Source: Leclercia adecarboxylata (GTDB lineage Bacteria > Pseudomonadota > Gammaproteobacteria > Enterobacterales > Enterobacteriaceae). Taken from it: a DNA stretch of 25,871 bases. Location of the stretch: NCBI GenBank assembly GCA_002360945.1, contig DERO01000034.1, positions 65,323 through 91,193 of the forward strand, read 5' to 3'. This document shows, piece after piece, positions 8,037 to 16,924 of this stretch (positions are counted from its first letter, which is position 1; every line of letters starts with the position of its first letter). A program made the position numbers and the translations under genes. Under the pieces are notes generated by a model. That model had not been told where the DNA came from and ran no database searches. It saw only the letters and a program-made list of their open reading frames with translations.

Positions 8037-9440
8037 TTACTCGTCCGGCAGCAGCGCCCAGCGCGGATCCTCTTCCGGCAGGGCCAGTAGCGGCTGCGTC
8101 AGCGCCAGCGTGATCTCATTGGAAGAGACACGCTGCCCGGCTTTATCTTCCACCACTACCGACAGTTTCCAGCGATTGCTCGCCCCCTCGCGGTTATCCC
8201 ACGCCGGCAGAATAATGCTCCAGCCGTCGCTGTCACTGGCCTGCGCCGGTGAGGTCAGACTCAGCGCCTGGGTATCCCCCTGCCAGTGCAGCGTCCGCAC
8301 GCCGTGACGGCTGCGAATATCCAGCTTTAGCACTACCGTCTCACCCGGCTGCAGATCCCACGGCGGCGTTGCCAGCCATACCGACAAGGTCTTGCGCTGG
8401 CGGAACTCCAACACCGGCAGGCTCTCGCGTTCCGGCGGATCGTAGCGACTGCCGCGCAGGGAGCGGCTGTCCATCACTTCGCTGGCGGAGAGCTGTTTTT
8501 TCAATGGCACGCCGAAGCGATAGTTGAGCTTCAGGCCGAGGTTATTCTGGCTTACCCCGCTCTCCCCCTGCTTGTGCGCGGCGGAGAAAGTCACCAGCGG
8601 TACCGGGGTGTAATCGAGCCCCAGATTGACCGCCATCGGGTTGCGATAGCCGGTCCCGGTGTGAAACAGATCGACGTTGTCGCCGTAGTATTGCTCGAAG
8701 CTGACGCTGGTATTGAGGTGATGCCAGAACGGCAGCCAGGCTTTGGCGGTGACGTCGTACCCGCGGGCCATGCGCTGCTCTTCAACCGCCGAGCTGTTAC
8801 GCCAGCTGGCAAAGGGCTGATAGTAGTTGGCCGACAGGCGCAGGTATTCACCCCAGGCTTCGGCGCCCAGCCCGGCGCGCTGCAGATTTTCATCCAGCAG
8901 ATTATCGTAAAAGGTGTTGTAACCCAGCAGCCATTTGCCCGCCACCCAGCGCTGGCCGATGCCCGCGTTGCTGACCAGGCCGTCCTCCTGCTGGGTCAGG
9001 CCGAGCTGGCTCCAGGTCAGATAGCGATTGTTATCCTGCCAGGGGATAAACCAGCTGCCCTTGCTGCCGGTGAATTGCCCTTCGTCGTCGACCAGCAGAT
9101 CGACGCTGGCATTGCCCCAGGGGGAGAGCCACGACTCAATGTGCTGGTTGACCTCCTGGCTGACTGCGTCCCGCACCTGGCTCAGGGCAAACTGCCGGGC
9201 CTGCTCTTCGGTGGTCAGGCCGTTGTCGGTCATGCTGGCCTCACCGAAGGCTTTCGCCATCTCCGCCAGATGCTTTTCACCCTCCCCCGTCGGGGTCGCC
9301 ATGCCTAAGTCAGGCAGGCTGTCGCCGTTATTATCGAAGGGGTTTTGCGCCTGCTGGATAAAGGAATTCGGGGCGCTATGAACGGCTCCGGGAGTACAGA
9401 GGAGGAGGAACAGCCAGCGTATGCGGGGGGTAACAACCAT
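8037..9440 (-). CDS. ychO: Inverse autotransporter/invasin-family outer-membrane protein YchO
   Basis: Clear homologue of E. coli YchO (YchP), with the same length class (467 residues here) and conserved blocks such as HVESWLSPWGNASVD (here HIESWLSPWGNASVD), SWLSPWGN and GSRYDPPERESLP. A hydrophobic N-terminal signal (RIRWLFLLLCTPGAVHSA) directs it to the Sec pathway. The middle, about residues 70-320, is the intimin/invasin-type beta-barrel (repeated aromatic-rich strands, YNTFYDNLLDENLQRAG). The C-terminal roughly 120 residues form an Ig-like extension. There is no long array of passenger repeats. In E. coli the protein is linked to adhesion and invasion, but its exact role is not settled. 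An in-frame GTG one codon upstream (9443) is an alternative start, and the ribosome-binding site is weak for either. The gene sits at its E. coli position next to narL. Confidence 0.92.
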   Translation of the reverse strand: MVVTPRIRWLFLLLCTPGAVHSAPNSFIQQAQNPFDNNGDSLPDLGMATPTGEGEKHLAEMAKAFGEASMTDNGLTTEEQARQFALSQVRDAVSQEVNQHIESWLSPWGNASVDLLVDDEGQFTGSKGSWFIPWQDNNRYLTWSQLGLTQQEDGLVSNAGIGQRWVAGKWLLGYNTFYDNLLDENLQRAGLGAEAWGEYLRLSANYYQPFASWRNSSAVEEQRMARGYDVTAKAWLPFWHHLNTSVSFEQYYGDNVDLFHTGTGYRNPMAVNLGLDYTPVPLVTFSAAHKQGESGVSQNNLGLKLNYRFGVPLKKQLSASEVMDSRSLRGSRYDPPERESLPVLEFRQRKTLSVWLATPPWDLQPGETVVLKLDIRSRHGVRTLHWQGDTQALSLTSPAQASDSDGWSIILPAWDNREGASNRWKLSVVVEDKAGQRVSSNEITLALTQPLLALPEEDPRWALLPDE

Positions 9441-9524
9441 CACCGTTGTGAAAGGGCGCCTGTGTTGAAAGAAACGGAGTTAACACCTTAGCGTGATTGA
9501 GGAAAAATTTCAGCCCTAAGGGAA

Positions 9525-9545
9525 ATTTCAGGAATAACCTGAAAT
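9525..9545. repeat. Perfect inverted repeat upstream of ychO
   Basis: ATTTCAGG, AATAA, CCTGAAAT is an 8-bp perfect palindrome with a 5-nt spacer. Another TTTCAG and a CCCTAAGGG palindrome lie just beside it, at about 9507-9523. It lies between the REP pair and the ychO start. It could be an operator for ychO or an RNA hairpin in the nasA 3' region. It lacks a T-run, so a simple terminator is unlikely. Confidence 0.5.
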
Positions 9546-9558
9546 AGGGTGCCTGATT

Positions 9559-9624
9559 GCCGGGTGGCGCTGCGCTTACCCGGCCTACGGTCCCGTAGGC
9601 CTGATAAGCGTAGCGCCATCAGGC
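9559..9624. repeat. Inverted pair of REP elements (BIME) at the 3' end of nasA
   Basis: One REP-like unit runs 9559-9590 (GCCGGGTGGCGCTGCGCTTA, then CCCGGCCTACGG). A second one in opposite orientation fills 9593-9624 (reading GCCTGATGGCGCTACGCTTA on the minus strand). A 2-bp spacer separates them. Such pairs are typical of enterobacterial intergenic regions and can stabilise upstream mRNA. The second unit overlaps the last sense codon and the stop codon of nasA. Confidence 0.9.
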
Positions 9625-12138
9625 GTTTTGCACCTTCATCCCGAGCATCCCTTTCAACTCCGGCACGCAAGAGCCGCAGTTGGTACCGCAGCGCAGTTTC
9701 ACCCCCAGCGCCGCCGCCGAGTCGCACCCTTCCGCAATGGCCGCACGGATTGCGTTTTCGCCGATGCTGAAACAGCTGCAGATAATGCGCCCGGGCTCCA
9801 CGCGCTCGCCAGGACTCTGCCCGTTCAGCAAGGCGTGACGTTCGGCCAGCTGCACGGGTGCGGTGCGAAACGCCTCTTCGATAAACGTATGCGCCAGCGC
9901 CGGCAAGCCGGTGCCCTGCCAGAATCCCAGCATCAACGCCCCATCATGCCAGGCCAGGACGCTGCTTCGCTCGCCGGTTTGCGCGATTTGCAGCTGCCAG
10001 CCCTGCCCGGTGCAGTAGGCCATCAGCCACTCCAGCAGCGGCTTGTCCCCCGCCAGAGTCAGGCGCGACACTCCGGCCGTCGCCTTGCGCCACCAGTGGA
10101 CGTGCGTCGGCAGGCTCAGCGCCTCCCGGCTGTAAAGCTCCCCCTGCCATGCGGGCTGCCAGGGCATCAGCCGCACCGCGGTTTGCTTACTCTCCGGCTG
10201 ACCAGAATGGGGATCGCAGCGCCCCTCCACCAGGGCATTCACCTTGCCCTGACGGGAAAAACAGCTGTTCCAGTGCATCGGGACAAACAGCTCCCCGGCG
10301 CGCTGTCCGTCATTGATCCGCGCCCGGGCCACCATCACCCCACGCGGGGCGCTGATGCGCGTCAGCTGCCCGTCCTGTACCCCCAGCCGGGCGGCGTCCT
10401 GCGGGGCGATCTCCACCGTCGGCTCATCCCGGTGCTGCATCAGGCGCGGGACATACCCGGTGCGGGTCATGGTGTGCCACTGGTCGCGGAGTCGGCCGCT
10501 GTTCAGCATAAAGGGATAGAGCAGATCCGGCGTGGCGCCGTGCGGCTGCGGGATGATCGGCACCAGCCGGGCGTGGGTTAACGCCTCCCGGTTAATTGGC
10601 CACTGCCACGGCGTCAGGGTATCCCACTGCTCGCGGGTCAGATTGGCCAGTTCAGTGAGGTTAAACACGCGTTCACCCTGGTTCTCAAACGCCGACAGCC
10701 CGGCGTGTTCGGTAAAGATAGCGTGGGGATGATCCCAGGCAAAGGCCGCGCCGTGGCCCAGCTTTTCAGCGATTCGGGCGACGATCCACCAGTCGGGTTT
10801 TGCCTCGCCGGGGGCGGGCAGAAAAGCGCGCTGGCGCGAGATGCGGCGTTCGGAGTTGGTCACCGTCCCCTCTTTCTCCCCCCAGCCGAGCGCCGGAAAG
10901 CGGATATGGGCGAAGCGGCTGGTGTCGGTATCGCGCATCACTTCCGAGACCATCACCAGCGGGCAGGCCGCCAGGGCCTGACAGACCGCATGGCTGTCCG
11001 GGAGCGATACCGCCGGGTTGGTGCCCATGATCCACACCGCTTTCACCTCGCCACGTGCAATGGCCTCGAACAGCTCCACCGCCATCAGCCCCGGGGTTTG
11101 CGCCAGCCGCTCCGTTCCCCAGAAGCGCGCCACCCGGCTCAGGTCGTCCGGGGTGAAGTTCATGTGCGCCGCCAGTTGATTCGCCAGCCCGCCCACTTCG
11201 CGCCCGCCCATGGCATTGGGCTGACCGGTCAGCGAAAACGGGCCGCAGCCTTCGCGGCCGATTTTGCCGCTCGCCAGGTGGACGTTAATGATCGCATTAC
11301 ACTTGTCGCTGCCGCTGGTGGACTGATTGATCCCCATGGTGTAGAGCGTCACCGCGCGCGAGGCGGCGTTAAACCAGGCGTAAAAGGTGGCGACCTCATC
11401 GGGCGGCAGGCCGCAAAACGCCGCCACCCGTTCCAGCGGCCAGTCGCAGCTCTGCGCAGGGTCGATGGCGTTCAACAGGCCGACAAACAGCCCGGCATCG
11501 CTGCCCGGCGTCAGGGCCAGATGCAGGTCGGCAATGTCGCAGGTCGCGGTGCGCCGCGGGTCGATCACCACTACCCTCATCGCCGGGTTAGCAGCGCGGG
11601 CCTGCACCAGCCGCTGATACAGCACCGGATGGGTCCAGGCGGCGTTAGAGCCCACCAGCACCACCAGGTCGGTCTGCTCAACGTCGTCGTAGCTGCACGG
11701 AACGATGTCCTCCCCGAAGGCGCGCTTGTAGCCCACCACCGCGGAGGACATGCAGAGCCGGGAGTTGGTGTCGATATTGGCCGCCCCGATAAAGCCTTTC
11801 ATCAGCTTGTTGGCGGCGTAGTAGTCCTCGGTCAGCAGCTGGCCGGAGGCATAAAAGGCCACCGCCTGCGGCCCGTGCGTGTCGATGATCGCCCGCAGGC
11901 GAGCACCTGCCGTGTCCAGGGCCAGCTCCCAGCTCACCGGCTGGTCGTCCACCTCCGGGTGCAGCAGGCGGCCCGCCAGGCCGGAGGTCTCTCCCAACGC
12001 CGAGCCTTTAACGCACAGCCGGCCGAAGTTGGCCGGATGGCTGTCGTCGCCGCGCACGCTCACCTCGCCGTTGTCGACGCGGGCGATGACCCCGCAGCCC
12101 ACGCCGCAGTAAGGACAGGTCGTTTGGATTTCCTTCAT
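9619..12138 (-). CDS. nasA: Assimilatory nitrate reductase, catalytic subunit NasA
   Basis: Cytoplasmic molybdenum enzyme that reduces nitrate to nitrite for nitrogen assimilation, taking electrons from the NADH-dependent partner NasC. It has 839 residues. Cys8, Cys11, Cys15 and Cys42 bind an N-terminal [4Fe-4S] cluster (CPYCGVGC). The bis-MGD domains follow, with Cys129 (SRLCMSS) as the likely molybdenum ligand, as in the Nap/Nas group and unlike the aspartate of NarG. The C-terminus has a BFD-like [2Fe-2S] domain with Cys787, Cys789, Cys821 and Cys824. The ATG at 12138 overlaps the nasB stop in an ATGA arrangement and has GGAGG just upstream. A longer in-frame reading to 12171 would extend into nasB and was not used. 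It is the last gene of the nas operon. The stop codon lies inside a REP element. Confidence 0.95.
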   Translation of the reverse strand: MKEIQTTCPYCGVGCGVIARVDNGEVSVRGDDSHPANFGRLCVKGSALGETSGLAGRLLHPEVDDQPVSWELALDTAGARLRAIIDTHGPQAVAFYASGQLLTEDYYAANKLMKGFIGAANIDTNSRLCMSSAVVGYKRAFGEDIVPCSYDDVEQTDLVVLVGSNAAWTHPVLYQRLVQARAANPAMRVVVIDPRRTATCDIADLHLALTPGSDAGLFVGLLNAIDPAQSCDWPLERVAAFCGLPPDEVATFYAWFNAASRAVTLYTMGINQSTSGSDKCNAIINVHLASGKIGREGCGPFSLTGQPNAMGGREVGGLANQLAAHMNFTPDDLSRVARFWGTERLAQTPGLMAVELFEAIARGEVKAVWIMGTNPAVSLPDSHAVCQALAACPLVMVSEVMRDTDTSRFAHIRFPALGWGEKEGTVTNSERRISRQRAFLPAPGEAKPDWWIVARIAEKLGHGAAFAWDHPHAIFTEHAGLSAFENQGERVFNLTELANLTREQWDTLTPWQWPINREALTHARLVPIIPQPHGATPDLLYPFMLNSGRLRDQWHTMTRTGYVPRLMQHRDEPTVEIAPQDAARLGVQDGQLTRISAPRGVMVARARINDGQRAGELFVPMHWNSCFSRQGKVNALVEGRCDPHSGQPESKQTAVRLMPWQPAWQGELYSREALSLPTHVHWWRKATAGVSRLTLAGDKPLLEWLMAYCTGQGWQLQIAQTGERSSVLAWHDGALMLGFWQGTGLPALAHTFIEEAFRTAPVQLAERHALLNGQSPGERVEPGRIICSCFSIGENAIRAAIAEGCDSAAALGVKLRCGTNCGSCVPELKGMLGMKVQNA

Positions 12139-15100
12139 GAGGCCTCCGCACGCATTACCCGCTCTTCGCAAGCGATCAGCACCCGGTCGCCTTCAAGCTT
12201 CACCGGCCAGGCGCGTACCGCCACTTCGCCGGTGTCGACCTGCCGCCCGTCGCGCAGGCGGATCCGCGTTTTGTACAGCGGGGAGATCACCACCGGCTCG
12301 CCGCCCGCATCGCCGAGAATGCCGCGGGACAACACGCTGGCGCTGCCCCCCGGCTCCCGATCTTCGAGGGCGTAGACCGATTTACCGAAGCGGAACAGCG
12401 CGATGTGCTGCTCACCCAGACGGGCACCAATCCCGGCCTCCTCGGGGATCTCCGCCAGGTTACAGACCGCCTGCCAGCGTTTTGTTGTCGCAGGCTGCAC
12501 ATCGAGAGTGCGGAACTGCGCCAGACGGCCAGGATCCTGCAGGGTGGTCTGCCATTCGCACTGGTACGTATCCACCACCCGCTGCATCTCCTGCTCCAGT
12601 TCGTCGGCAATGCCGAGGCTGTCGTCGATGATCACCTCGCGCAGATACGCCAGTCCGCCCTCGAGGTTATCCCGCCAGGTGCTGGTGCGCTGCAGGCGAT
12701 CGGCGGTGCGGATGTAGAACATCAGGAAGCGATCGACGTAGCGCAGAAGCGTGGCGTCATCGAGATCGCTGGCAAACAGATCCGCGTGGCGCGGCTTCAT
12801 GCCGCCGTTACCGCACAGATAGAGGTTCCAGCCCTTGTCGGTGGCGATCACCCCCACGTCCTTGCTCTGGGCTTCGGCGCATTCGCGGGTGCAGCCCGAG
12901 ACGGCCATTTTGATTTTGTGCGGGGCGCGCAGCCCTTTGTAGCGGTTCTCCAGCACCACCGCCAGGCCGGTGGAGTCCTGCACGCCGTAGCGGCACCAGG
13001 TTGAGCCGACGCAGGATTTCACCGTGCGCAGGGATTTGCCGTAGGCGTGGCCGGTTTCAAACCCGGCGTCGATCAGCTGCTGCCAGATCTCCGGAAGCTG
13101 CTCCAGCCGGGCGCCAAACAGGTCGATGCGCTGCCCGCCGGTAATTTTGCTGTACAGCTGGTAGCGTTTGGCGATCTGGCCGATGGCGATCAGCCCGTCG
13201 GCGGTGACTTCTCCGGCGGTCATGCGCGGCACAATCGAGTAGGTGCCGTCTTTCTGGATATTGGCAAAGTAGCGGTCGTTAGTGTCCTGCAGCGGCAGAT
13301 GGGCCGGTTTGAGCAGGTATTCGTTCCAGCAGGAGGCCAGCACCGAGCCTACCAGCGGTTTACAGATTTCGCACCCGTGGCCCTGGCCGTAGCGGCCGAT
13401 CAGCTGCTCGAAGGTGTGGATGCGGTTGACGCGCACCAGGTGGTAGATCTCCTGACGGGAGTACGCGAAGTGCTCGCAGATATCCTTTTTGACCTCCACG
13501 CCCTGGGCCGCCAGCTGGAACTCCATCACCTGTTTCACCAGCGCGCTGCACCCGCCGCAGCCGGTGGCCGCTTTGGTGCACTGTTTTACCGCCCCGATGT
13601 CGGTAGCGCCGTTGCTCACCGCCTGGCAGATATCGCCTTTGCTGACGTTGTGGCAGGAGCAGATCTGCGCGCTCTCCGGCAGGGCCGCCACGCCCAGCGC
13701 TTTCGGGGCGCTGCCCGCCACGGCGGGTAGGATCAGGGTCTCAGGATCCTTCGGCAGGGGGATATCGTTGAGCATCATCTGCACCAGGGTGGCGTACTCG
13801 CTGGCATCCCCCACCAGCACCCCGCCGAGCAGGGTTTTGCTGTCGGCGCTGACCACGATCTTCTTGTAGATCTGCTGCGGGCCGTGGGTCCACTGGTAGC
13901 TCTGCGCCCCCGGCGTGCGGCCGTGGGCATCGCCAAACGAGGCCACGTCCACCCCCAGCAGCTTGAGTTTGGTGCTCATGTCCGCTCCGGTGAAGGCGTT
14001 CGCCTCCCCGGCCAGCGCGGCGCTGGCTACCCGCGCCATCTGGTAGCCCGGGGCCACCAGGCCATAGATTTTACCCTCCCACAGGGCGCACTCCCCGATG
14101 GCAAAGATGTCCTCATCAGAGGTGCGGCACTGGTTATCGATGGCGATCCCGCCCCGCTCGCCCAGCAGCAGATTGCAGCTCCGGGCCAGCGCGTCCTGCG
14201 GGCGGATCCCGGCGGAAAAGACCACCATGTCGGCCGCCAGCTCGCTACCGTCGGCAAAGCGCAGCACCTTGCCCGTGTCGGTATCGGCAATCTCAGTGGT
14301 GGCTTTGCTGGTATGTACCCCCACGCCGAGGGCTTCAATTTTGCGCCGCAGCATGGCGGCCCCGTCGTTATCGAGCTGCACCGCCATCAGGTTGGGGGCG
14401 AACTCCACCACGTGAGTCTCCAGCCCGAGCTGTTTCAGGGCGTTGGCCGCCTCCAGCCCCAGCAGCCCGCCGCCGATCACTACCCCCCGGCGAGAACCTC
14501 TGGCGTGGGCGGCAATGCTATCGAGATCGTCGAGGGTGCGGTAGACAAAGCAGCCCGGCAGTTCGCGCCCCGGCACCGGCGGCACAAAGGGGTACGATCC
14601 GGTCGCCAGCACCAGTTTATCCCAGTGGGTTTCGTGCCCGCCGGCGGTACGCACCACCCGGGCGTCGCGATCGATGGCGACAATCTGCTGGGACAGACGC
14701 AGCTCAATGCCGTGTTCGGCGAAGAAATCCCCGGTCACCATCGACAGCGAGTCGGCGCTGCGTCCGGCAAAGTATTCCGAGAGATGGACGCGGTCGTAGG
14801 CGGCATAGCGCTCTTCGCCGAAGACCACAATCTGGTATTGCTGATGCAAACCGCGGTTCACGCAGTCTTCAAGAAAATGGTGGCCGACCATACCGTGCCC
14901 AACCACAATCAGAGTAGGTTTTGTCATCGCGTTTTGTCCTGCAACCTGCGGCTGCGTAGTAAATCGATCGAACAGCCAGTCCGCCTGGGCGGGTTCTGAC
15001 GTAGCCAGTAAATCGGTGAGGGTGGCCGCGCTGCGACACTCCCCCATCAGCAGCACGCCTGCCAGCGTGCCGTTGCGAACCAGTAAGCGGCGGTAGTGGC

Positions 15101-16115
15101 GGGTGAGCGGATCCCAGCTGGTCCATACCGCGTCATCCTGTTGCGCGGTCACCTCCCCGAGGCTGAACAGCTCAATGCCGCTCACCTTCAGGCGCATGCC
15201 GTTTTGCATCGGGGTAAAGGAGGTGACGTTCTCCCCGGACAGACGGGCGGCGAGGATCTCCGCCTGGGCCAGACACGGGGCCACTAGCCCCCAGGTCTGG
15301 CCGTCAATTTCGCAGCACTCGCCGATGGCGCTGATGCCCTCTAAGGCGGTGCGCATCTGATCATCCACCCGAATGCCGCGCCCGCAGCGCACACCGCTGG
15401 CCTGCGCGAGGGCGATGTTGGGCGTCACGCCCGTCGCCAGCACCACCCGCGTGGCAGCAACAGTGCGCCCGTTGCTGAGGGTCACGCTGTCGGCAGCAAT
15501 CGCCGTCAGGCCACCGTTCAGCTCGCAGCCGATGCCCCGTTCCACCAGCGCCTGCTCCAGCACTAGCCCGGCCTGCTGATCCAACTGCTGCTCCATTAGC
15601 CAGGGGCCACGATGGACCAACGTGACGTTGTCACGGTGACGTTGTAACGCCGCGGCGGCTTCCACGCCGAGCACCCCGCCTCCCAGCACCACCGCCGGAC
15701 CGGGGGTTGCCAGAATGGCGTTGACGTCATCGAGTGTGCGGAAGGTAAAGACGTGCGGCAGACCCACACCAGGGATCGGCGGCACGAAGGGCTGGGATCC
15801 GGTGGCAAACACCAGCTCATCCCACCCCATCAGACGCTTATCGGTGTGCAGCATTCGCGCTTCGCACTCCACCGCCAGCACCCGCTCGCCGCAGAGCACC
15901 GTGACACCGCGCGCACGATACCAGGCGTCATCGTGCAACCGCGTGGCGGCGGCCTGTTTCTCGCCGCCGAGCACCGGGGAGAGTTGAATGCGGTTGTAGG
16001 CTGGCGCCTGCTCATCACCTATGACGGTGATGACAAAGCGCCCGGGGGCGCGGTCGGTCAACGACTCAATCAGTCGCGTTGCCGCCATACCGTTTCCAAT
16101 GATGACCAGCCGCAT
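12135..16115 (-). CDS. nasB: NasC-NasB continuous frame: NADH:nitrate reductase electron-transfer subunit plus assimilatory nitrite reductase
   Basis: One open frame of 1326 codons covers two proteins that are normally described as separate. Residues 1-396 are a FAD/NAD(P)-dependent oxidoreductase (GNGMAATR near the start) of about 43 kDa, matching NasC, which feeds electrons to NasA. Residues from Met397 resemble NirB: a second FAD/NAD module (VVGHGMVGHH), a BFD [2Fe-2S] region beginning ICSCHN at about 818, a second Cys-rich BFD-like stretch (GHGCEICKP), and the sulfite/nitrite reductase domain with the siroheme-[4Fe-4S] ligands Cys1035, Cys1041, Cys1075 and Cys1079. The last roughly 100 residues resemble NirD, a Rieske fold without the cluster-binding Cys/His pairs. 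The product reduces nitrite to ammonium. The ATG at 16115 has GAGGAG upstream. There is no stop codon between the halves, so a single fusion or two products are both possible. Confidence 0.9.
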   Translation of the reverse strand: MRLVIIGNGMAATRLIESLTDRAPGRFVITVIGDEQAPAYNRIQLSPVLGGEKQAAATRLHDDAWYRARGVTVLCGERVLAVECEARMLHTDKRLMGWDELVFATGSQPFVPPIPGVGLPHVFTFRTLDDVNAILATPGPAVVLGGGVLGVEAAAALQRHRDNVTLVHRGPWLMEQQLDQQAGLVLEQALVERGIGCELNGGLTAIAADSVTLSNGRTVAATRVVLATGVTPNIALAQASGVRCGRGIRVDDQMRTALEGISAIGECCEIDGQTWGLVAPCLAQAEILAARLSGENVTSFTPMQNGMRLKVSGIELFSLGEVTAQQDDAVWTSWDPLTRHYRRLLVRNGTLAGVLLMGECRSAATLTDLLATSEPAQADWLFDRFTTQPQVAGQNAMTKPTLIVVGHGMVGHHFLEDCVNRGLHQQYQIVVFGEERYAAYDRVHLSEYFAGRSADSLSMVTGDFFAEHGIELRLSQQIVAIDRDARVVRTAGGHETHWDKLVLATGSYPFVPPVPGRELPGCFVYRTLDDLDSIAAHARGSRRGVVIGGGLLGLEAANALKQLGLETHVVEFAPNLMAVQLDNDGAAMLRRKIEALGVGVHTSKATTEIADTDTGKVLRFADGSELAADMVVFSAGIRPQDALARSCNLLLGERGGIAIDNQCRTSDEDIFAIGECALWEGKIYGLVAPGYQMARVASAALAGEANAFTGADMSTKLKLLGVDVASFGDAHGRTPGAQSYQWTHGPQQIYKKIVVSADSKTLLGGVLVGDASEYATLVQMMLNDIPLPKDPETLILPAVAGSAPKALGVAALPESAQICSCHNVSKGDICQAVSNGATDIGAVKQCTKAATGCGGCSALVKQVMEFQLAAQGVEVKKDICEHFAYSRQEIYHLVRVNRIHTFEQLIGRYGQGHGCEICKPLVGSVLASCWNEYLLKPAHLPLQDTNDRYFANIQKDGTYSIVPRMTAGEVTADGLIAIGQIAKRYQLYSKITGGQRIDLFGARLEQLPEIWQQLIDAGFETGHAYGKSLRTVKSCVGSTWCRYGVQDSTGLAVVLENRYKGLRAPHKIKMAVSGCTRECAEAQSKDVGVIATDKGWNLYLCGNGGMKPRHADLFASDLDDATLLRYVDRFLMFYIRTADRLQRTSTWRDNLEGGLAYLREVIIDDSLGIADELEQEMQRVVDTYQCEWQTTLQDPGRLAQFRTLDVQPATTKRWQAVCNLAEIPEEAGIGARLGEQHIALFRFGKSVYALEDREPGGSASVLSRGILGDAGGEPVVISPLYKTRIRLRDGRQVDTGEVAVRAWPVKLEGDRVLIACEERVMRAEAS
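14925..14940 (-). promoter_or_regulatory. Candidate internal ribosome-binding site and start codon for NasB
   Basis: On the minus strand AGGA at 14940-14937 lies 9 nt before an in-frame ATG at 14927-14925. The protein from this ATG begins MTKPTLIVVGHGMVG, exactly where NirB-type proteins begin, and runs 930 residues. This would allow free NasB (or the NirB-like part) to be made in addition to the long fusion. Confidence 0.55.
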
Positions 16116-16126
16116 AGGGGTGCTCC

Positions 16127-16915
16127 TCAGGCCGCTTTCGGCTGTTTTTCGTAGAGGAAATGGAGGATCTGCTGGCGCATATGGTGATAGCGGCTCTCCT
16201 CCGCCAGCTGCACCCGGTTACGCGGGCGCGGCAGGTCGACGCGTAAAATCTCGCCCACCGTCGCCGCCGGGCCGTTGGTCATCATCAGCACCCGATCCGA
16301 GAGCAGCACCGCCTCGTCGACGTCGTGGGTGATCAGCACGATGGTGGTGTTGAGCTCCTGCTGAATTTTCATCACCGAATCCTGCAGGTGGGCGCGGGTC
16401 AGGGCGTCGAGCGCGCCAAACGGCTCATCCATCAGCAGCACTTTCGGCTTCATCGCCAGGGCGCGGGCAATGCCGACCCGCTGCTTCATCCCACCGGAGA
16501 TCTCCCCCGGACGTTTGTGGATGGCGTGCCCCATCTGCACCCGATCGAGGTTGTGTTCGATCCACTCCCGACGCTCGGCCTTGCTCATACTGCGGCGGAA
16601 CACCTGGTCCACCGCCAGCGCCACGTTGTCGAAGCAGGTGAGCCACGGCAGCAGGGAGTGGTTCTGGAACACCACCGCCCGCTCCGGCCCCGGCCCGGCG
16701 ATTTCGCGGTTGTCGCAGATCAGCCCGCCTTCGGTCGGCAAAGTAATACCGGCGATCAGATTCAGCAGCGTTGATTTGCCGCAGCCGGAGTGGCCGATCA
16801 GGCTGACGGTCTCGCCCTCGTGGATATCAAAAGAGACGTTTTGCAGCGCCAGAAACTCGCCGCTGGCGGTGGAAAAACGCTGGCTGACGGCCTGGACCTG
16901 AATTAAGGGTTTCAT
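16127..16915 (-). CDS. nasD: Nitrate ABC transporter, ATP-binding protein NasD
   Basis: ATPase of the periplasmic-binding-protein-dependent nitrate/nitrite importer, of the NrtD/SsuB/TauB type. It has 262 residues and all ABC motifs: Walker A GHSGCGKST at 41-49, a Q-loop glutamine in VVFQNHSLLPW, signature ISGGMKQR at 139-146, Walker B VLLMDEP at 159-165 and the H-loop histidine in VLITHDVDEA. The ATG at 16915 has AAGGAG six bases upstream. It follows nasE after 9 nt and precedes nasC by 11 nt, so it sits inside one operon with its permease and binding protein. Confidence 0.95.
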   Translation of the reverse strand: MKPLIQVQAVSQRFSTASGEFLALQNVSFDIHEGETVSLIGHSGCGKSTLLNLIAGITLPTEGGLICDNREIAGPGPERAVVFQNHSLLPWLTCFDNVALAVDQVFRRSMSKAERREWIEHNLDRVQMGHAIHKRPGEISGGMKQRVGIARALAMKPKVLLMDEPFGALDALTRAHLQDSVMKIQQELNTTIVLITHDVDEAVLLSDRVLMMTNGPAATVGEILRVDLPRPRNRVQLAEESRYHHMRQQILHFLYEKQPKAA

Positions 16916-16924
16916 GTGCGCTCC

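Noticed and set aside
10705..12375. Plus-strand open frame of about 556 codons opposite nasA and the end of nasB
   Set aside because: It is a mirror of GC-rich coding DNA. The sense strand has full NasA motifs including the cluster ligands.
14925..14945. Sequencing frameshift that falsely fuses nasC and nasB
   Set aside because: Both halves are in the same frame with intact similarity up to and after the junction, so no frameshift is needed. It stays as a test in the findings.
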